Below the pieces are notes generated by a model. It ran no database searches and was not told the DNA's origin. It worked only from the letters and a program-made list of their open reading frames with translations. This document shows, in pieces, positions 7,855-16,170 of a DNA stretch of 64,000 nt (the first letter of the stretch is position 1; the number at the start of each line of letters is the position of its first letter). Made by a program: the position numbers and the translations under genes. The DNA lies in assembly GCF_010131535.1 (NCBI RefSeq), contig NZ_WUBS01000016.1, positions 62,001-126,000 of the forward strand, given 5' to 3'. The DNA comes from Acerihabitans arboris (lineage in GTDB: Bacteria > Pseudomonadota > Gammaproteobacteria > Enterobacterales > Enterobacteriaceae).

Positions 7855-10128
7855 TCAGAAATCGACCGTCATGGACACTTTCGCCTGGCGCGGCTCGCCC
7901 TGGGTCAGGTAACCGCCGGTGGCGGAAGCCCAATATTTCTCGTTGGCGACGTTCTCAACGCCGGCACGCCAGATAATATTGTTTTTCGGCAGGTTCATAT
8001 TGTAGCGCATGCCCAGGTCCAGCCGGGTCCAGCTGTCCACCTTCAGATCGTTGGCGGAGTCGGCATATTGCGAACCGGTATGAATTACCTTGCTGGTGGC
8101 GGTAATGCCGGTCAGGCCGGGGATATCCCACTCGCCGCCGACCACCATCTGGTAGCGCGGAATGCCGATAGCGTTATTACCGTCATAAGCGCCGTCCTGG
8201 GTCTTGGTCATTTCCGGGTCCATCCAGGTCATGCTGCCGTTTAAACGCACGCCGTACAGCGGTTCGCCAAAGGCATTCAGCTCCAGGCCGCGGTTACGCA
8301 CCTCGCCGCCATTGCTGAATACGTAGCTGTCGACGCCGCTTTGGGTGTAGACACCAATGGGTTTCTTTATTTCAAACAACGCAATGGAGCCGGCAACGCG
8401 GCCATAGTCCGCCTTGATCCCCACTTCGTTTTGCTTGGAGGTCTGGATGCCGGAAACCTGTCCACCGTTGGTCACCAAAACGCCATTATATGACGTGCCC
8501 GCGGTTTCGCCGGCCTGCAGTGCTTCGATATGGTTGGCGTACAGCGAGATATGATCCCAGGGTTTAACCACCAGGCCGAAGGCCGGGGTTACCTTGGTCT
8601 CGTCGAACGAGGTGCTTTCCGCTCCGGTGTAATCATAATTGCTTACCACCACGTTCTGGCGCCGGGCGCCGGCGGTCAACTGTACTTTATCATCCAGTAC
8701 CGACATGGTGTCGGCTATCGCGATACCGTTATTGCGTACCCGATTGGTGACGCCCGGATCGCCCATGCTGCCGCCGGTATAGAGATCGGTCATCGGCTCG
8801 CCGACGTTTACCGGATCATAGATATTCTCGCTGACCGAGGCGGCGGTCATGGTGTAGGCGGTGCTCACCTTGCGGTTCAGGGTGGAGAAACCGACATTGA
8901 CGTTATGCTTCACGAAGCCGGTATCAAATTTGCCGCGAACGCCCGCCTGGCTGGAAATGCTGTCGGAAAAATACGGCACCGTCATCCGGCTCATGGTGAC
9001 ATTGCCGTCGTCGTCGCTTAGCGTTGGCGATGAGTACTTGCCGTACTCATGGGTATGGTTGGCGCCCACCGCCCCGTACGCTGTCCAGGAATCGGTCAGG
9101 TCATATTCGCCGCGCAGCATGCCGAACTCATTTTCCGTATCGGTATAGGCCCATTTCTGGCCATAGTTGCCGGTGGCGGAGGGGACTTCCGGTATTTCAG
9201 TGGCGCCGCCGAGATAAACCACCGGCCGGCCGCCGTGCACGGTCTGTTTGCTCATGCCGAAATCCAAAGAGGTGCGGAAACGATCGCCACGGTAATCCAG
9301 GCCTATAGAACCCATGGTCAGGCGACGTCTTTCATCATCGATGGCGGTGCCGCCTTCGCGATGCGCCCCGTTAACCCGCACGCCAAACTGGTTGTTGTCG
9401 CCATAACGGCGGGCGATATCAAACGCGCCGCCCACCTGCGACTTGGAGGTATAGTCCAGGGTAACGCGGTTAAGCGGTTCGTCGCCGGCGCGTTTGGGCT
9501 CGACGTTCACCGTGCCGCCGACGCCGGTGCCGCCGGGCGGCACGCCATTAAGAAACGCGCTGGAACCTTTTAACAGTTCGATACGTTCGGCAAATTCGGT
9601 GGGCAACTGCTGGCGGGGCAATATGCCGTACAGACCACCGTAGGAGATATCATCGCCATTAAGGGAAAAGCCGCGGACGACAAAGGTTTCAGCATAGTTG
9701 CCGTAACCGTAGCCACTTTGTACCGAAGCATCGTTATTCAACACATCCGCCAGCGTGCGCGCCTGCTGATCCTGGATCAGTTTTGACGTGAATCCGACGA
9801 CGCTGAAGGGAACGTTATTGGCATCCTGCTGCCCTAAAAAGCCTACCCGACCGCCGTTGGCGATTTGGCCGTCCATATACGCCGGCACCAGCCGATCGCC
9901 GCCCGCCCGGAAGTTGGTTTCCGGCGCAGCCACCACCGTGATGGTATCGCCCTTGCCCGCCGCTGCTTTGGCAGCAGTTGGCGTGGCGGCGGGCGTAACG
10001 GTGCCGGATGTCGCGGTGGCGGCATTGGCGGATAAGGCCATCGCGCCGCAGCACGCGCCGATAATTACTGCCAGCAGGCGTGGAGAGGGCGTGATTCGCC
10101 CCAGGGGAGAAAAATCGGCAGTACGCAT
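7855..10128 (-). CDS. TonB-dependent siderophore receptor (ferrichrome/hydroxamate type)
   Basis: This 757-residue outer-membrane receptor has a signal peptide ending about residue 37 (SANA-A). A TonB-box-like segment, GDTITVVAA, lies near residue 60. The plug domain is about 85-235 (ARTLADVLNNDASVQ, FVVRGFSLNG, IELLKGSSAFLNGVPPGGTGVGG), followed by a 22-strand barrel ending in a terminal Phe (MTVDF). It transports a ferric siderophore using TonB energy. Plug sequence and linkage to FhuB, FhuD and FhuF point to hydroxamates; FcuA- or FhuA-like specificity is an inference. It lies downstream of fhuB on the same strand but has its own Fur box and a strong terminator, so it can be expressed alone. 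Confidence 0.92.
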   Translation of the reverse strand: MRTADFSPLGRITPSPRLLAVIIGACCGAMALSANAATATSGTVTPAATPTAAKAAAGKGDTITVVAAPETNFRAGGDRLVPAYMDGQIANGGRVGFLGQQDANNVPFSVVGFTSKLIQDQQARTLADVLNNDASVQSGYGYGNYAETFVVRGFSLNGDDISYGGLYGILPRQQLPTEFAERIELLKGSSAFLNGVPPGGTGVGGTVNVEPKRAGDEPLNRVTLDYTSKSQVGGAFDIARRYGDNNQFGVRVNGAHREGGTAIDDERRRLTMGSIGLDYRGDRFRTSLDFGMSKQTVHGGRPVVYLGGATEIPEVPSATGNYGQKWAYTDTENEFGMLRGEYDLTDSWTAYGAVGANHTHEYGKYSSPTLSDDDGNVTMSRMTVPYFSDSISSQAGVRGKFDTGFVKHNVNVGFSTLNRKVSTAYTMTAASVSENIYDPVNVGEPMTDLYTGGSMGDPGVTNRVRNNGIAIADTMSVLDDKVQLTAGARRQNVVVSNYDYTGAESTSFDETKVTPAFGLVVKPWDHISLYANHIEALQAGETAGTSYNGVLVTNGGQVSGIQTSKQNEVGIKADYGRVAGSIALFEIKKPIGVYTQSGVDSYVFSNGGEVRNRGLELNAFGEPLYGVRLNGSMTWMDPEMTKTQDGAYDGNNAIGIPRYQMVVGGEWDIPGLTGITATSKVIHTGSQYADSANDLKVDSWTRLDLGMRYNMNLPKNNIIWRAGVENVANEKYWASATGGYLTQGEPRQAKVSMTVDF

Positions 10129-10151
10129 GTGCAGAAAACCTTCATTGAATA

Positions 10152-10173
10152 AAAATGAGAATGATTCTTATGA
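10152..10173 (-). promoter_or_regulatory. Fur box upstream of the siderophore receptor
   Basis: On the minus strand the sequence reads close to ATAAGAATCATTCTCATT, a good match to the 19-bp Fur consensus with its inverted GATAAT/ATTATC halves. It lies 25-45 bp before the receptor start. Repression by ferrous Fur is expected. Confidence 0.8.
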
Positions 10174-10281
10174 GAGTTCAGGATTATGCAAGAGCGCGTG
10201 ATTTTTGCAAGAGAATATTTAGGGAATTATTAATTCCATTGTTTCAGATTAAGAAACTTAATGCTTTTACTGGTGTCCCTA

Positions 10282-10312
10282 GCTGTTTCCCCGCAGTTTG
10301 CGGGGAAACAGC
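10282..10312. repeat. Perfect 14-bp inverted repeat (hairpin) in fhuB-receptor gap
   Basis: GCTGTTTCCCCGCA (10282-10295) and its exact complement (10299-10312) enclose a 3-nt loop. There is no T tract on either side, so it is not a standard terminator. It lies between the fhuB stop (10408) and the receptor promoter. It may be an mRNA 3'-end stabiliser or a REP-like element. Confidence 0.7.
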
Positions 10313-10407
10313 CGCGGTAAGCCGACCTGACGCTCCCGCCGACGGGTAAACAGACCCATTCGCCAATCAGGGTACCCGGCTACCCTTATATCTCCTGACA
10401 ACCGCAA

Positions 10408-12381
10408 TCAGCCGGCCTGGCGACGCAGCAGGTAAATAAAATACGGGGCGCCAAAGAAGGTGGCCAATAGCCCGGCGGGTATTTGATAGGGGAAAATGAT
10501 AAACCGGCCGCACCAATCGGCGAGCATCATCAGCGCGCCGCCCAGCAGGCAGGCTGCCAGCATTTGCGGCAACGGGCGGCGAAAGCCGGTCAACCGGGCC
10601 ATATGCGGCGCCATCAGCCCGACAAAACTCAGCGGACCGACGTTGAGGGTGGCGGTGGCGATTAACCCGGCGGCGAGCAATAAAATGGCCATGCGCGCCG
10701 GTTTTAGCGCCACGCCGGCCGCGCGCGCGGTGGCGCCGCCGAGCGGCAACAGCGCCAGCCAGCGGCGCAGCAGGGGCGTCGTCGCCAGCAGGATAACGGC
10801 GATGGCGGCGGTGCGCAGCGCCTGGGCGCCGCTGACCTTGTAAGTGGAGCCGGATAACCAGGTCAGCACCGATGACATGCGCGGATCGCCGCTGACCAGC
10901 AGCAGGGTCAGCAAGGTGGTGAACAGCGTGCTCAGCGCAATGCCCACCAGCAGCAAACGCCCGCTGGAAAAGCCGCCGCGCTGCGCCAGCAGCATAATCA
11001 GCAGCAGGGTCAGGGCCGCGCCCAGGCTACCGGCCGGCAGCAGCCACGCAAACGCGTCATCCGGCGCCAGCAGCAGCAATAACACCACGCCAAAGGCCGC
11101 GCCGGAGCTGATGCCCAGTACTTCCGGACTGGCCATCGGATTGCCGGTCATTTTCTGGATCAGGGTACCGGCCGCCGCCAGCATGGCGCCCGCCGCGCCG
11201 GCCGCCAGCACCCGCGGCCAGCGCCAGCGCCACATCTCCTGCGCCGACCAATACCAGCCGTGGCTATCGCGTCCCAGGGTCAGCGCCACGACGGCCACCA
11301 GCGCCAGCAGCGCCAGCCCCGCCAGCACGCCGGACGGCGTCAGCCGCCGCTCCGGCCTGAGCGTCTGGGCGTAATCGGTCGCCGAAACCCGGGTATCCCG
11401 TAGTTTGGGCAGCAGCCACAGCAGCAGCGGCGCGCCGATTAACGCGGTGGCGGCGCCGGTGGGGATTTCCCGCCACAGCCGGGCCAGCAGGATCATCAGC
11501 TGATCGCTGAGCAGCAACAGCAACGCGCCCAGCAGGCAGGATAACCCTAGCCGGGGCAGCAGGCGCCGCGCGCCCAGCACCCGCGCCAGCAGCGGCGCAA
11601 ACAGGCCGATAAAACCGATGATGCCGGCGGCGTTGACCAGGAAAGCGCTCAGCACTATCGCCACGCCTAACCCGCCGACGCGCGCGGCGCCAAGTCCCAG
11701 GCCCAGGTTACGCGCCACGCCGTCATCCAGCCCCATCAGCATCAACGGCCGCAGCATCAGCAATATCAGCAGCAGGCCGATCGCCAGCCGGGGCAGCAGG
11801 AATTGCACCATTCCCCAGTCCTGCTGGTTCAGCATGCCGCTGCTCCACAGATAAATCGTTTGCAGCCGCTCATAGTTGAGCAGCGCCAGCAGGCTTTTGG
11901 CCGCCCCGCAGTAAAGCCCCAGCACCAGTCCGGCGAGGATCAGCGTCACCGGCGACAGCCGGCGTCCCCAGGAGACGCCGAACACCAGCCCACCCACCGC
12001 CAGTGCGCCGATAATCGTAGCCAGCTGGCGGGTCGCCTCGCCGCCGGGCAGCGCCCAGAGGGTCGCCACCGTCAGCCCCAGCTGCGCGCCCGCCGACACC
12101 CCGAGCGTGGTGGGTTCGGCCAGCGGATTACGCAGGATCTGCTGGAACACCACCCCCACCAGGCCCAGCCCGGCGCCCACCAGCAGCGACAGCGCCGTGC
12201 GCGGCAGCAGGCTGTAGTGAAACAGCATTTGATCGATACTGCCGGTATCGGGATGACCGGCCGCCCGCCACCATAAACCGGTTGGGAGCTGATGGGTTAA
12301 GTTCAGCACCATCAGCGCCAGCCCGGCCAGCGCCAGCAGCAAGACCAGCCCGGCGGATAGGGGGGAAATGCGTTTGCTCAT
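10408..12381 (-). CDS. fhuB: FhuB-type iron(III)-hydroxamate ABC permease (fused double domain)
   Basis: This 657-residue inner-membrane permease is made of two fused BtuC/FecCD domains (about 1-330 and 345-657), the architecture peculiar to FhuB (E. coli 660 aa). Each half has the family landmarks: first half NPLAEPTTLGVSAGAQLG and GIIGFIGLFAPLLAR, second half NPMASPEVLGISSGAAFG and GPLSFVGLMAPHMARL. The GLF/GLM segments are the loops that dock the ATPase. Its start overlaps the fhuD stop by 4 bp (ATGA), so the two are co-translated. The FhuC ATPase that would power it is not in the window. Confidence 0.94.
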   Translation of the reverse strand: MSKRISPLSAGLVLLLALAGLALMVLNLTHQLPTGLWWRAAGHPDTGSIDQMLFHYSLLPRTALSLLVGAGLGLVGVVFQQILRNPLAEPTTLGVSAGAQLGLTVATLWALPGGEATRQLATIIGALAVGGLVFGVSWGRRLSPVTLILAGLVLGLYCGAAKSLLALLNYERLQTIYLWSSGMLNQQDWGMVQFLLPRLAIGLLLILLMLRPLMLMGLDDGVARNLGLGLGAARVGGLGVAIVLSAFLVNAAGIIGFIGLFAPLLARVLGARRLLPRLGLSCLLGALLLLLSDQLMILLARLWREIPTGAATALIGAPLLLWLLPKLRDTRVSATDYAQTLRPERRLTPSGVLAGLALLALVAVVALTLGRDSHGWYWSAQEMWRWRWPRVLAAGAAGAMLAAAGTLIQKMTGNPMASPEVLGISSGAAFGVVLLLLLAPDDAFAWLLPAGSLGAALTLLLIMLLAQRGGFSSGRLLLVGIALSTLFTTLLTLLLVSGDPRMSSVLTWLSGSTYKVSGAQALRTAAIAVILLATTPLLRRWLALLPLGGATARAAGVALKPARMAILLLAAGLIATATLNVGPLSFVGLMAPHMARLTGFRRPLPQMLAACLLGGALMMLADWCGRFIIFPYQIPAGLLATFFGAPYFIYLLRRQAG

Positions 12382-13274
12382 GCCCGCGGCCCCATGGCCT
12401 GCTCAAGTACCTGGCTAAAGCGCATTGCGGCAATAGTGGCGCCAAAAAACCATACCGCGGGCATGACCCTCAGCTGCCGCTCCCGCACAAAAGGGAGCGT
12501 CCGCCACAGCGTGGACCCGGCCACTTCCGCGAGCGGGTCCTGTTCGCCACGGTGAAAACATATCGCCCTGACGCCCCGGAATTGCCCCAGACGTTCAAGG
12601 CCGACCGTAGCGCTGCCCCAGATATTTTCATCGCCGTCCCAGGCGTTCACCACGCCGACCCGATCAAGCACATCCTGGAACAGGCTGTTTTGGCCGATGA
12701 CCATAATGCGGCGGCTGTCGATAAAGGAAAACAGCAATACCGGAGGAAGGGGAGACGCCAGCGACGCCAGCCGCTGCCGGGTGTGGTCCAACTGACGCTC
12801 GATAGCGGCAAAATGCAGCGCTGCCCGGCCCGGCAGCCCCAGGCGCCCGGCCAGGGAGGTTATATCCTGCCGGGCCACGGCCAACGGCCGATCGCCCTGC
12901 CTGCTAAAACGGAAGGTCATGGTGGGCGCGATAGGCGCCACGCTGTCAGGCGCCGGGCCAAAGCCGTCGGAGAGCAGGATCAGCGACGGACGCAGGCGCT
13001 GCATGGCCTCCATATTGGGTTCGTTGCGCAAGCCCAGATCCAGCACCGACGGCGGCAGCGCCGGCGCCACCACCCAACGGCGATAATTCGGCACATCGGC
13101 GATGGCGAGCGGGGTCACGCCAAGGGCCAGCAACAGCTCCGCCGGCCGCCATTCCAGCGCGATGACCCGCGCCGCATCCGGCACGAGAGCAGCAGCGGCG
13201 CGCTGGGAAAGCCACCACGGCAACACGGCCATCGCCTGTAAAAGACGTCGGCGATAAGCATCATGAGTTTGCAT
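12378..13274 (-). CDS. fhuD: FhuD-type ferric-hydroxamate binding protein
   Basis: This 298-residue class III periplasmic binding protein delivers ferric hydroxamates to FhuB (E. coli FhuD 296 aa). The N-terminus MQTHDAYRRRLLQAMAVLPWW resembles a Tat-type or unusual signal with the Arg-rich RRRLLQ stretch, ending about ALVPDA. The FhuD domain follows, with RVIALEWRPAELLLALGVTPLAIADV and a long bridging helix. The start at 13274 is chosen because the longer frame to 13328 runs through the Fur box. It is first in a fhuD-fhuB operon with a 4-bp overlap, and the order differs from E. coli fhuACDB. Confidence 0.9.
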   Translation of the reverse strand: MQTHDAYRRRLLQAMAVLPWWLSQRAAAALVPDAARVIALEWRPAELLLALGVTPLAIADVPNYRRWVVAPALPPSVLDLGLRNEPNMEAMQRLRPSLILLSDGFGPAPDSVAPIAPTMTFRFSRQGDRPLAVARQDITSLAGRLGLPGRAALHFAAIERQLDHTRQRLASLASPLPPVLLFSFIDSRRIMVIGQNSLFQDVLDRVGVVNAWDGDENIWGSATVGLERLGQFRGVRAICFHRGEQDPLAEVAGSTLWRTLPFVRERQLRVMPAVWFFGATIAAMRFSQVLEQAMGPRA

Positions 13275-13285
13275 AAATTTTAAAT

Positions 13286-13304
13286 ATAAATAGTTATCAT
13301 TATG
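13286..13304 (-). promoter_or_regulatory. Fur box upstream of fhuD
   Basis: On the minus strand CATAATGATAACTATTTAT matches the Fur consensus at about 13 of 19 positions, including the ATAATGATAA core. It sits 12-30 bp before the chosen fhuD start in an AT-rich stretch. It also lies in the divergent region shared with fhuF, so both genes may be controlled. Confidence 0.7.
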
Positions 13305-13414
13305 ATTTTGATCGCCTATTATGCGCATTCGGAGAGAGACCGCAAGCCGCCCGCCTGCTCCAGGCTCTTTCCCTGGTTTTTAATCAATGATTTGATCGTT
13401 ACAGGAAGCGTATG

Positions 13415-14155
13415 ATGCCTGCCGCAGCGTTACCCACTGCCGAATGCGCCGACGATATTGCCGGCAGTTTTTTATTCTCCGTCCCCCGCGGCGGCGTGGC
13501 GTTTTGTGCGGCGGATTTGTGCATGCCGGAAACGGCGCTGGTGGTAATCGAACCCTTCCTGCGCCTGAACGAGGGGGGAGACCGGGCGGCGGTAATCTCC
13601 ATGTGGTCGCAGTGGTACTTTGCCCTGCTGGTGGCGCCCTGGACCCGGATCGCGCTGCTGCACGGCTGGCGACTGCCGGTGGATCCGCGCGATATCAGGC
13701 TTACCCAGTCGGAATCCGCCGTGCCGGAAAAATTTATCCTGGCCGATCGGGGAAGCAAAATAGCGGCGCCGGGCGATACCTTCGCATTGTTCCGCCAACT
13801 GGTGGACACGCATTTGCTGCCGGTGTGCGTGGCCTTTGCCCATTTGTCCGGGATTAAACCGGGCCTGTTCTGGAATAACGCCGCCATCCGTGTTGCCCAC
13901 GGCATCGGCATGGCGGGAGAACAAGGCGCCGACACTGGCGAAGCCAGGGCGTTTCTCGACACCAAGACCCTGGCGGACGGCACGCCCAACCGGTTATATC
14001 AGCCGGTACGTTTGGTCGGGCACGATGTCGGCCCAAAAATCATCCGCCGCCTGTGTTGCCTGCGCTATAAGCTCAGCGGCCTGGAGTATTGCCCGAGCTG
14101 TCCGCTGTTGGTCGCGGACGAGCGCAAAGTACGTCATCGGGAACGGCAGGGCTAA
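13415..14155 (+). CDS. fhuF: FhuF-type siderophore-iron reductase ([2Fe-2S])
   Basis: This 246-residue cytoplasmic protein reduces ferric hydroxamate complexes to release iron. The C-terminus carries the diagnostic FhuF cluster ligands, CC-x10-C-x2-C, in RRLCCLRYKLSGLEYCPSCP (about residues 211-230). The N-terminal two thirds match the ferric-iron-reductase-like fold, including an internal SMWSQWYFALL stretch typical of the family. Two adjacent ATGs (13412, 13415) are possible; the second has better spacing to AGGAAG. It is divergent from fhuD across a short Fur-boxed region, which fits a siderophore-utilisation unit. Confidence 0.88.
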   Translation: MPAAALPTAECADDIAGSFLFSVPRGGVAFCAADLCMPETALVVIEPFLRLNEGGDRAAVISMWSQWYFALLVAPWTRIALLHGWRLPVDPRDIRLTQSESAVPEKFILADRGSKIAAPGDTFALFRQLVDTHLLPVCVAFAHLSGIKPGLFWNNAAIRVAHGIGMAGEQGADTGEARAFLDTKTLADGTPNRLYQPVRLVGHDVGPKIIRRLCCLRYKLSGLEYCPSCPLLVADERKVRHRERQG

Positions 14156-14196
14156 GCATTAACGGAGCTCCGGGCTGAACATTGCCCGCGCGGCGA

Positions 14197-14635
14197 TCAG
14201 AGCAGTTCCATCACGCGCCGGGTTTTCTCGACGCCCACCCGCTAGATGGCCAGCATCTCCTCGTCGGCGCGCTGGTAATAACCGCCGTAGTTGCCGTCGC
14301 CCAGCATGGCGCGGGCCTTGGCCGGATTCAGCTTGCGAAAGCCGACCAGGTCAAGCATCGGTTTTTGCCGGTCAGGCTGAGTGACGCCCGGTAGTCGGGT
14401 CCAGGGGAAATTCTCCATCCAGGAGGCATGGGAGGCCACCGGGTCGGTTTGCCGCACCTTTTCCCAGGTCCCGGGCGCGCACCACCAGTTATGCAACTGC
14501 ACCATCACCTCAGGATTGGCCACCATCCATTCGCTGACGATATTCTGCGCCGGCAATATCGCCGCCGTGGCCGTTGACCAGCAGGCGCGCCACACCCTCG
14601 GGCCGACAGATGGCATGCCATCTGGCTTAAGCGGA
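14197..14635 (-). pseudogene. Creatininase-family amidohydrolase remnant
   Basis: The minus strand carries the C-terminal half of a creatininase-family protein: LLVNGHGGDI in one frame, then VMVQLHNWWCAPGTWEKV, SHASWMENFPWTRLPG and GDGNYGGYYQRADEEMLAI in another. A one-base shift is needed near 14555-14562. A TAG at 14242-14244 replaces the expected Trp codon, after which the frame continues with RVGVEKTRRVMELL to a natural TGA at 14197. The N-terminal half is missing. Three lesions make this a decayed gene. The adjacent 18-bp palindrome (14607-14624) marks its broken 5' side. The rest of 14156-14720 holds nothing recognisable. Confidence 0.8.
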
Positions 14636-14720
14636 TCCTGTTCACAGTACTACCTTCAGGCTATACCCGCCCGCCGGAGGCACCGCGGGACGTCGTCGAT
14701 ACCCCCTGGTCCGCCGGAGC

Positions 14721-16067
14721 TTACTGAACCTGGTTTACCGCCTCGCCCACCGCGTCAAACAGCCGATCCAGCTCCGCCGGCGTGGTGTTGAAGGTGGGGC
14801 CGAACTGCAGGGTATCGCCGCCAAAACGCACATAAAAACCGGCTTTCCACAAGGCCAGGCCGGCGTCCATCGGCCGGATGGTCCCATTGCCGTCCCTGGG
14901 CGCCAATTGGATGGCCCCGGCCAGGCCGCAGTTGCGGATATCCACCACGTTCCGCGCCCCCGTCAGCCCGTGGATGGCGCGCTCGAAGTGCGGCGCCAGT
15001 TCGGCGGACTGCTCCACCAGATCCTCGCGCGCCAGCAGTTCCAGCGTGGCCAACCCGGCCGCGCAGGCCACCGGATGCGCCGAATAGGTATAGCCGTGCA
15101 AAAACTCCACCGCGTACTCCGGCGTATCCTGGCGCATAAAGGTGTCGTAGATCTCTTTGCCTGCCACCACCGCGCCCATGGGGACAGCGCCGTTGGTCAC
15201 CTGTTTGGCGATATTCATCAGATCCGGCGTGACGCCGAAATACTCCGCGCCGCTATATCGGCCCAGGCGGCCGAAGCCGGTGATCACTTCGTCAAAAATC
15301 AGCAGGATATCGTGGGCATCGCAAATGGCGCGCAACCGCTGCAGGTAACCCTCCGGCGGCACGATAACCCCGGCGGACCCGGACATGGGTTCCACCATTA
15401 CCGCCGCGATATTGGACGCGTCGTACAGCTCAATCTGCCGCAGTAACTCATCCGCCAACGCCACGCCGCCGCCGGCCGCCTGGCCTCGGGTAAACGGCAG
15501 GCCGGTTTGCAGGGTATGCGGCAGATGGCTGGCCTCCAGCAGATGCCCGAACATTTTACGGTTGCCGCCGATACCGCCCACGCTGGTGCCGCCGATATTT
15601 ACGCCGTGGTAGCCGCGCGCGCGGCCAATCAGCCGGGTCTTGGCCGGCTGCCCCTTCAGGCGCCAGTAGGCGCGGGCCATTTTCACCGCCGTATCGGCGC
15701 ATTCGGACCCGGAGTTGGTGAAAAAGACATGATCCAGGCTGCCCGGCATCAGGGCGGCAATTTTTTCCGCCAGGATAAAGGACAGCGGCTGACCGTACTG
15801 AAACGCCGGCGAGTAGTCCAGCCGGCCCAGCTGGCGCGCCACCGCCTGCTGTATTTCCAAACGGCAGTGCCCCGCCCCGCAGGTCCACAGGCCGGACAGG
15901 CTGTCGAAAATGCGCCGGCCCCGGTCATCGGTCAGCCAGTTGCCCTCGGCGGCGACGATCATGCGCGGGTCACGCTGAAACTGCCGGTTGGCGGTAAACG
16001 GCATCCAGTGCGCCGGCAAATTCAGCTTGGCGGTGTCATAGTCCTGGTCTGGCGGCAACGTGCTCAT
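14721..16067 (-). CDS. Class III aminotransferase, omega-amino acid:pyruvate type
   Basis: This 448-residue PLP enzyme belongs to the fold-type I, class III aminotransferases and closely resembles beta-alanine/omega-amino acid:pyruvate transaminases. Visible motifs are FFTNSGSECADTAVKMARAYW (cofactor phosphate region), RARGYHGVNIGGTSVGGIGGN, LLIFDEVITGFGRLG with the PLP-pyridine Asp, and NIAKQVTNGAVPMGAV with the Schiff-base Lys. The start at 16067 has GGAG at 8-nt spacing; an upstream in-frame ATG at 16082 lacks one. It is divergent from a LysR regulator across an intergenic region with a long-range inverted repeat. The likely substrate is beta-alanine or a related omega-amine, unproven here. 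Confidence 0.9.
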   Translation of the reverse strand: MSTLPPDQDYDTAKLNLPAHWMPFTANRQFQRDPRMIVAAEGNWLTDDRGRRIFDSLSGLWTCGAGHCRLEIQQAVARQLGRLDYSPAFQYGQPLSFILAEKIAALMPGSLDHVFFTNSGSECADTAVKMARAYWRLKGQPAKTRLIGRARGYHGVNIGGTSVGGIGGNRKMFGHLLEASHLPHTLQTGLPFTRGQAAGGGVALADELLRQIELYDASNIAAVMVEPMSGSAGVIVPPEGYLQRLRAICDAHDILLIFDEVITGFGRLGRYSGAEYFGVTPDLMNIAKQVTNGAVPMGAVVAGKEIYDTFMRQDTPEYAVEFLHGYTYSAHPVACAAGLATLELLAREDLVEQSAELAPHFERAIHGLTGARNVVDIRNCGLAGAIQLAPRDGNGTIRPMDAGLALWKAGFYVRFGGDTLQFGPTFNTTPAELDRLFDAVGEAVNQVQ

Positions 16068-16115
16068 GTAAAGCTCCTGCAACGATCGGATGAAAATTCA
16101 GCTTGCAGGAAAAAC

Positions 16116-16170
16116 ATAGGTGAGTTAAAGCTTAAATTTCTTTTCATTAGATTAGATATTACTCACCTAT
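16116..16170. promoter_or_regulatory. Long-range inverted repeat covering LysR start (candidate operator)
   Basis: ATAGGTGAGT (16116-16125) and its exact complement ACTCACCTAT (16161-16170) are separated by 35 AT-rich bp. The right arm includes the first two bases of the LysR ATG at 16169. A third AGGTGAG (16193-16199) lies just inside the coding region. The layout fits a LysR tetramer binding two half-sites between divergent promoters. Function is inferred. Confidence 0.55.

Noticed and set aside
7643..7933. N-terminal extension of the glutathione transferase
   Set aside because: The extension has no family similarity, would overlap the receptor 3' end and its terminator, and a good ribosome binding site supports 7642.
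13275..13328. Longer FhuD start at 13328
   Set aside because: The extra codons run through the Fur box, so this region is operator DNA; the start at 13274 gives the usual FhuD length.
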